Positions 6,355 to 8,310 of a stretch of 8,310 nucleotides of DNA are shown piece after piece. This DNA comes from JAVEYA01 sp034003745. GTDB taxonomy: Bacteria > Bacillota > Peptococcia > DRI-13 > PHAD01. Positions within the stretch are counted from its first letter, which is position 1. Every line of letters starts with the position of its first letter. The position numbers and the translations under genes were made by a program. Where the stretch lies: contig JAVEYA010000096.1 in assembly GCA_034003745.1 (NCBI GenBank), forward strand, positions 1-8,310, in the 5' to 3' direction. The notes under the pieces are model-generated. The model saw only the letters and a program-made list of their open reading frames with translations. It did not search any database and was not told where the DNA came from.

Positions 6355-7866
6355 TTAGATGTTCTGGATGATGATCATGGTGCTGTCGGCGTCATAGTTG
6401 ACGTTGGCGTTCAGGGATTCAGCCAGGAACCTCAAGGGGACCATGGTGCGGCTGTCATAGATCTGCGCAGGGACGTCCAGCGTGGAATAGGAGTAGACGC
6501 CGTTTTTATTGACGGTGGCTTGGTTGCTGCCGATAACGATAGTTACAATGGCGCCATCCTTGGAGACGATGATCTGCTGCTGGGGAGCGTTCCATTGAAC
6601 CTGCGCCCCCAACGCTTCACACGTTGCGCGGAAAGGAACCAGGGTTCTGCCGTTTTGCACGAAGGGGTTCACGTCAAAGGAGACGTTTTTCCCGTTAACA
6701 TAGGTCTTATACTTTTCACCCCGTAACTTGTGCAGGTTGCCCAGCATCCAGTAATCCTGATAGGTGGTCTGCCTGTAGTTTTGCTGGAACATTGCCTGCA
6801 GTTGGGTCATCAACTGATATAATTCATTGGTGCTCATGCTTTGCAGCATTTCGGCCAATGTTTTTGAAGAAGTATCCTGGTTCTTCTTGTTTTCTTTTTG
6901 CTGCTTCTGATAATATTGACGCTGGTATTTCAGGGCTTCGTTCCAGGACTTATAATCATTTTTACCGCCTTTTTTGAGGGATTGAAAATACTTCTGCCAG
7001 TCAAACTCAGAGGTATCTTTGTCCTCCTCCTCGTCCTCTTCTAAAGCGGCCAGAACGGTGACTTTCTTAACACCTTCGACAAGGATTTGGTTTTTATCAT
7101 TGAGCAGAAGGAAGGTAATGGTATAAGCGCCTGGTTTGTTGAAGGTGAGTTTCCAATCCGTGGCCTTGTTATAAGGGCCGTCGATATCCAGTTCTTCGTC
7201 CCAATCGTCATCTTCAGCTTGGAAGACCACCACGCCGCCGGAGACGGAGGTGGAACCGCTGGCGACAAAGCGGACATCTTCATAATCCTGTGAGGTTTTG
7301 AAGGTTACTTCAAAATCAGCGGCTTTATCGGCATAGATTTTGGAAGGAACCTTGAAGGTGAAGCTGCCTTTATCTTTGTCTTTCACTGTGACCGTATAGG
7401 TGTCGGCTGCGATTTGTTTGTTGGCGCCATCCAGGGCCTTGTAGCTGATGATGTAATTGCCGGCGGCAGGGAACTTTAAGACCCAGTCCGTGGTTTCGTT
7501 ATAATTGGCCGGCAGGTCGAAATTTTCTTTAGGCGCCCAGAAAGCGTGCTCGGTGAAGGTATTGCCTGCTTCGTCCTTGAAGAGGACGCCCTGGGGCCCG
7601 TAGGAAGTGATTTCGAACTTGACATCTTCATAGCCTTTGGTTTTTAGGGTATCGGTTTTGAAGGTAACAGGGATTTCAATTTCTTCATTGGTGTAAAGGA
7701 CGCTGGGAATTTCGAACTCAAATTCATACGTGGATTCACCATAGACGACCTGGGTACTGTTATAATGTGAGCCATAAAAAGTTGGAGAAGAGGGGGCGGC
7801 CAGAACCGGCCCTGCTGTCATCAGCAAAAGAGACAGAACCAGCAGTACAGCAATTTGTTTCTTCAC
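6355..7866 (-). CDS. Secreted protein with tandem beta repeats and a Cu-amine-oxidase-N1-like domain
   Basis: A 503-residue exported protein of unknown role. Start is GTG at 7866, backed by a near-perfect AAGGAGGTT Shine-Dalgarno sequence 7 bases away. A Sec signal peptide (MKKQ, hydrophobic LLVLSLLLMTAGP, cleavage near VLA-A, 23/24) is followed by two homologous beta-sandwich-like repeats at about 48-161 and 169-271. Shared landmarks are F-x-x-P-S-x-x-Y, GYEDVKF/DYEDVRF and TTDWVLKFPAAGNY/ATDWKLTFNKPGAY. Then come an acidic patch (LEEDEEEDKD, 275-284), a Q/K/Y-rich probably helical linker (about 288-370), and a C-terminal domain (388-501) with TYVNGKNVSFDVNPFVQNGR, TLVPFRATCEALGAQVQW and MVPLRFLAESLNANVNYD. 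The latter matches the copper amine oxidase N-terminal-like domain (PF07833), a presumed cell-surface module in clostridia. No oxidase catalytic domain is present, so the protein is not an amine oxidase. It is monocistronic, with its own terminator. Wall or spore-envelope binding is a reasonable guess. Confidence 0.88.
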   Translation of the reverse strand: MKKQIAVLLVLSLLLMTAGPVLAAPSSPTFYGSHYNSTQVVYGESTYEFEFEIPSVLYTNEEIEIPVTFKTDTLKTKGYEDVKFEITSYGPQGVLFKDEAGNTFTEHAFWAPKENFDLPANYNETTDWVLKFPAAGNYIISYKALDGANKQIAADTYTVTVKDKDKGSFTFKVPSKIYADKAADFEVTFKTSQDYEDVRFVASGSTSVSGGVVVFQAEDDDWDEELDIDGPYNKATDWKLTFNKPGAYTITFLLLNDKNQILVEGVKKVTVLAALEEDEEEDKDTSEFDWQKYFQSLKKGGKNDYKSWNEALKYQRQYYQKQQKENKKNQDTSSKTLAEMLQSMSTNELYQLMTQLQAMFQQNYRQTTYQDYWMLGNLHKLRGEKYKTYVNGKNVSFDVNPFVQNGRTLVPFRATCEALGAQVQWNAPQQQIIVSKDGAIVTIVIGSNQATVNKNGVYSYSTLDVPAQIYDSRTMVPLRFLAESLNANVNYDADSTMIIIQNI

Positions 7867-7872
7867 TCGGAT

Positions 7873-7922
7873 AACCTCCTTGGGAAATTGATTTTCTGCC
7901 TATATACTTCGGAGGAGGAGGT
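7873..7922 (-). promoter_or_regulatory. Strong Shine-Dalgarno with upstream anti-SD-like tract
   Basis: On the minus strand, AAGGAGGTT (7881-7873) precedes the GTG start. About 35 bases earlier, CCTCCTCCTCC (7921-7911) with an A in front of it could pair through ACCTCC (7922-7917) with GGAGGT of the ribosome site. This would allow translational masking; the pairing is only 6 bp and is unproven. Confidence 0.35.
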
Positions 7923-7954
7923 ATTTTTTGGGGGTATAACCAATTGACTCCTAA

Positions 7955-7984
7955 AGAATAGTACAATTGTGAAAAGTGTCTCAA
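7955..7984 (-). promoter_or_regulatory. Candidate promoter of the secreted-protein gene
   Basis: On the minus strand TTGAGA (7984-7979) and TATTCT (7960-7955) are separated by 18 bp and would start a leader of about 80 bases. The -10 is imperfect. The -35 and most of the spacer lie inside the palindrome at 7965-7986, so a protein bound there would be expected to repress this promoter. Confidence 0.4.
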
Positions 7985-7986
7985 TT
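7965..7986. promoter_or_regulatory. CRP/FNR- or Rex-like palindromic operator
   Basis: AATTGTGA-N6-TCTCAATT is a 22-bp inverted repeat with 7 of 8 arm positions paired. Its core TGTGA-N6-TCTCA matches the CRP/FNR-type consensus TGTGA-N6-TCACA at 9 of 10 positions. The same bases read as TTGTGAA-N4-GTCTCAA match the Rex consensus TTGTGAA-N4-TTCACAA at 12 of 14. It lies between divergent genes, one of which looks NADH-linked. Identity of the bound factor is inference. Confidence 0.45.
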
Positions 7987-7991
7987 TTTAA

Positions 7992-8017
7992 ATTTTGTCC
8001 AAAAATTTAGACAAAAT
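7992..8017. promoter_or_regulatory. Second palindromic operator candidate
   Basis: ATTTTGTC-N10-GACAAAAT is a perfect 8-bp inverted repeat, just upstream of the plus-strand promoter at 8020. Each arm read outward-in is TTTTGTC followed by C or T and AAA, one base off the Spo0A box TTTGTCRAA in both orientations, so a pair of facing 0A-like boxes is one reading. AT-richness lowers its significance. Confidence 0.35.
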
Positions 8018-8019
8018 GC

Positions 8020-8048
8020 TGGACTCTAAGCTGATGATGGGATATAAT
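8020..8048 (+). promoter_or_regulatory. SigA-type promoter for the NuoE-like gene
   Basis: TGGACT (8020-8025, 4 of 6 matching TTGACA) and a perfect TATAAT (8043-8048) are separated by 17 bp, reading right. Initiation near 8055 would give a leader of about 150 bases that contains the hairpin at 8087-8127. Further TATAAT elements at 8145-8150 and 8173-8178 could be alternative start points nearer the gene, though their -35 regions are weak. Confidence 0.6.
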
Positions 8049-8086
8049 GAATGAGATTGGTCCTACCAAACTTTATTTTTTAAAAA

Positions 8087-8127
8087 CCAGCAATTTCAAG
8101 CCTTTTGGCGTTTTTTGAAGTTGCTGG
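8087..8127. terminator. Stable hairpin in the NuoE-like leader; minus-strand terminator shape
   Basis: CCAGCAATTTCAA (8087-8099) pairs with TTGAAGTTGCTGG (8115-8127) over 13 bp with one wobble; the loop contains a nested GCC-TTTT-GGC. Read on the minus strand it is followed by TTTTT, the form of an intrinsic terminator for leftward transcription. On the plus strand no T-run follows the outer stem, although six T follow the inner one. It may block leftward read-through or act as a leader structure. Confidence 0.5.
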
Positions 8128-8172
8128 ATATTCTCACTTCCATATATAATTATGATTAATATTGGTGTAATA

Positions 8173-8189
8173 TATAATTTAAAATTATA
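8173..8189. repeat. AT-rich perfect palindrome before the ribosome binding site
   Basis: TATAATTT-A-AAATTATA, 8-bp arms with a one-base centre, immediately upstream of AAAGGAG. The 10-mer ATATATAATT at 8170-8179 also occurs at 8142-8151, so the -10-like element is duplicated. It could be an operator or a simple AT-rich coincidence. Confidence 0.3.
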
Positions 8190-8206
8190 GAAAGGAGCGA
8201 GCTAAA

Positions 8207-8310
8207 ATGTGCGATCATTGCGCAGAAAAAATGGAAGGGAATTTTCCGAATCATCAAGTCGATTTAAGCTTGCTGGACCCAGTTATTCAGGAATATAAAG
8301 GAGATCGGAA
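8207..8310 (+). CDS. NuoE/HndA-like NADH-dehydrogenase subunit, 3' partial
   Basis: The first 34 codons of a gene leaving the right edge. AAAGGAG at 8190-8196 precedes the ATG at 8207. The protein begins MCDHCAEKMEG and continues VDLSLLDPVIQEYKGDR. The LLDPVIQEYKG segment resembles the first helix of the [2Fe-2S] thioredoxin-like 24-kDa subunit (NuoE, HndA/HydC type) of NADH-linked dehydrogenases and electron-bifurcating hydrogenases or formate dehydrogenases, where a short variable N-terminus precedes a stretch like EYKGKKGALIPVLQ. The Cys pair C2 and C5 is not part of the family's cluster motif, which would lie beyond the edge. Downstream NuoF- and NuoG/hydrogenase-type genes would be expected. 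Identification rests on a short stretch and is moderate. Confidence 0.6.
   Translation, partial: MCDHCAEKMEGNFPNHQVDLSLLDPVIQEYKGDR

Larger units (their letters stand above)
7882..8206. other. Divergent intergenic control region
   Basis: This 325-bp gap separates a leftward and a rightward gene. It holds the leftward leader and candidate promoter, two palindromes, a sigma-A-type rightward promoter, a leader hairpin and an AT-rich tract with repeated -10 elements. No open reading frame with a ribosome site was seen in it. The density of symmetric sequence suggests regulated expression of one or both neighbours. Confidence 0.6.

Noticed and set aside
6337..6726. Plus-strand open frame opposite the secreted protein
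   Set aside because: It is antisense to the conserved Cu-oxidase-N1-like domain and has no independent support.
7882..8206. Riboswitch or CRISPR array in the long intergenic region
   Set aside because: No known riboswitch core was recognised and there are no regularly spaced repeats; only simple palindromes and hairpins are seen.

Overview
The window reads as chromosome of a low-to-mid GC Gram-positive anaerobe, most likely a clostridial or Peptococcaceae-type Firmicute. The support is indirect: strong AAGGAG-type ribosome binding sites, a secreted protein with a copper-amine-oxidase-N-terminal-like domain (common in Desulfotomaculum/Pelotomaculum-type genomes), a MenA-like prenyltransferase, and the start of a gene whose first residues look like a NuoE/HndA-type NADH-dehydrogenase subunit. 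No rRNA, tRNA, CRISPR array or transposase gene was seen.

Layout. (1) 1-303 (+): the 3' part of a HigA/NadS-like helix-turn-helix antitoxin gene entering from the left edge. (2) 304-856: no intact gene; it holds a decayed methyltransferase fragment, a strong rho-independent terminator (712-750) and a probable promoter. (3) 857-3779 (+): a compact three-gene operon of a class III (CaiB/BaiF) CoA-transferase, a small nitroreductase-family flavoprotein and an M24/creatinase-fold protein. (4) 3883-5220 (+): an N-terminally anchored M23 cell-wall peptidase with its own extended -10 promoter. (5) 5212-6174 (-): a UbiA/MenA-family prenyltransferase, convergent with the M23 gene and overlapping it by 9 bp. 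(6) 6355-7866 (-): a secreted protein with two tandem beta-sandwich-like repeats, a charged Q-rich linker and a C-terminal Cu-amine-oxidase-N1-like domain, followed by a long hairpin terminator. (7) 7882-8206: a divergent regulatory region with two palindromes, a leader hairpin and several -10 elements. (8) 8207-8310 (+): the first 34 codons of a NuoE-like gene.

Functional reading. Genes 857-3779 probably work together in turning over one small acid or amide: C-N bond hydrolysis, CoA activation and a flavin redox step are the chemistries available, but the substrate cannot be read from sequence. The M24 member has lost all five canonical metal-ligand residues yet keeps the conserved His, which suggests a metal-independent, creatinase-like enzyme or a non-enzymatic derivative. 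This is the most unusual element of the window. The M23 peptidase and the Cu-oxidase-N1-like protein act at the cell surface, and the prenyltransferase probably acts in membrane quinone synthesis. The right-hand intergenic region looks like a control point for a redox operon that continues beyond the edge; its CRP/FNR- or Rex-like palindrome fits that idea but is not proof.
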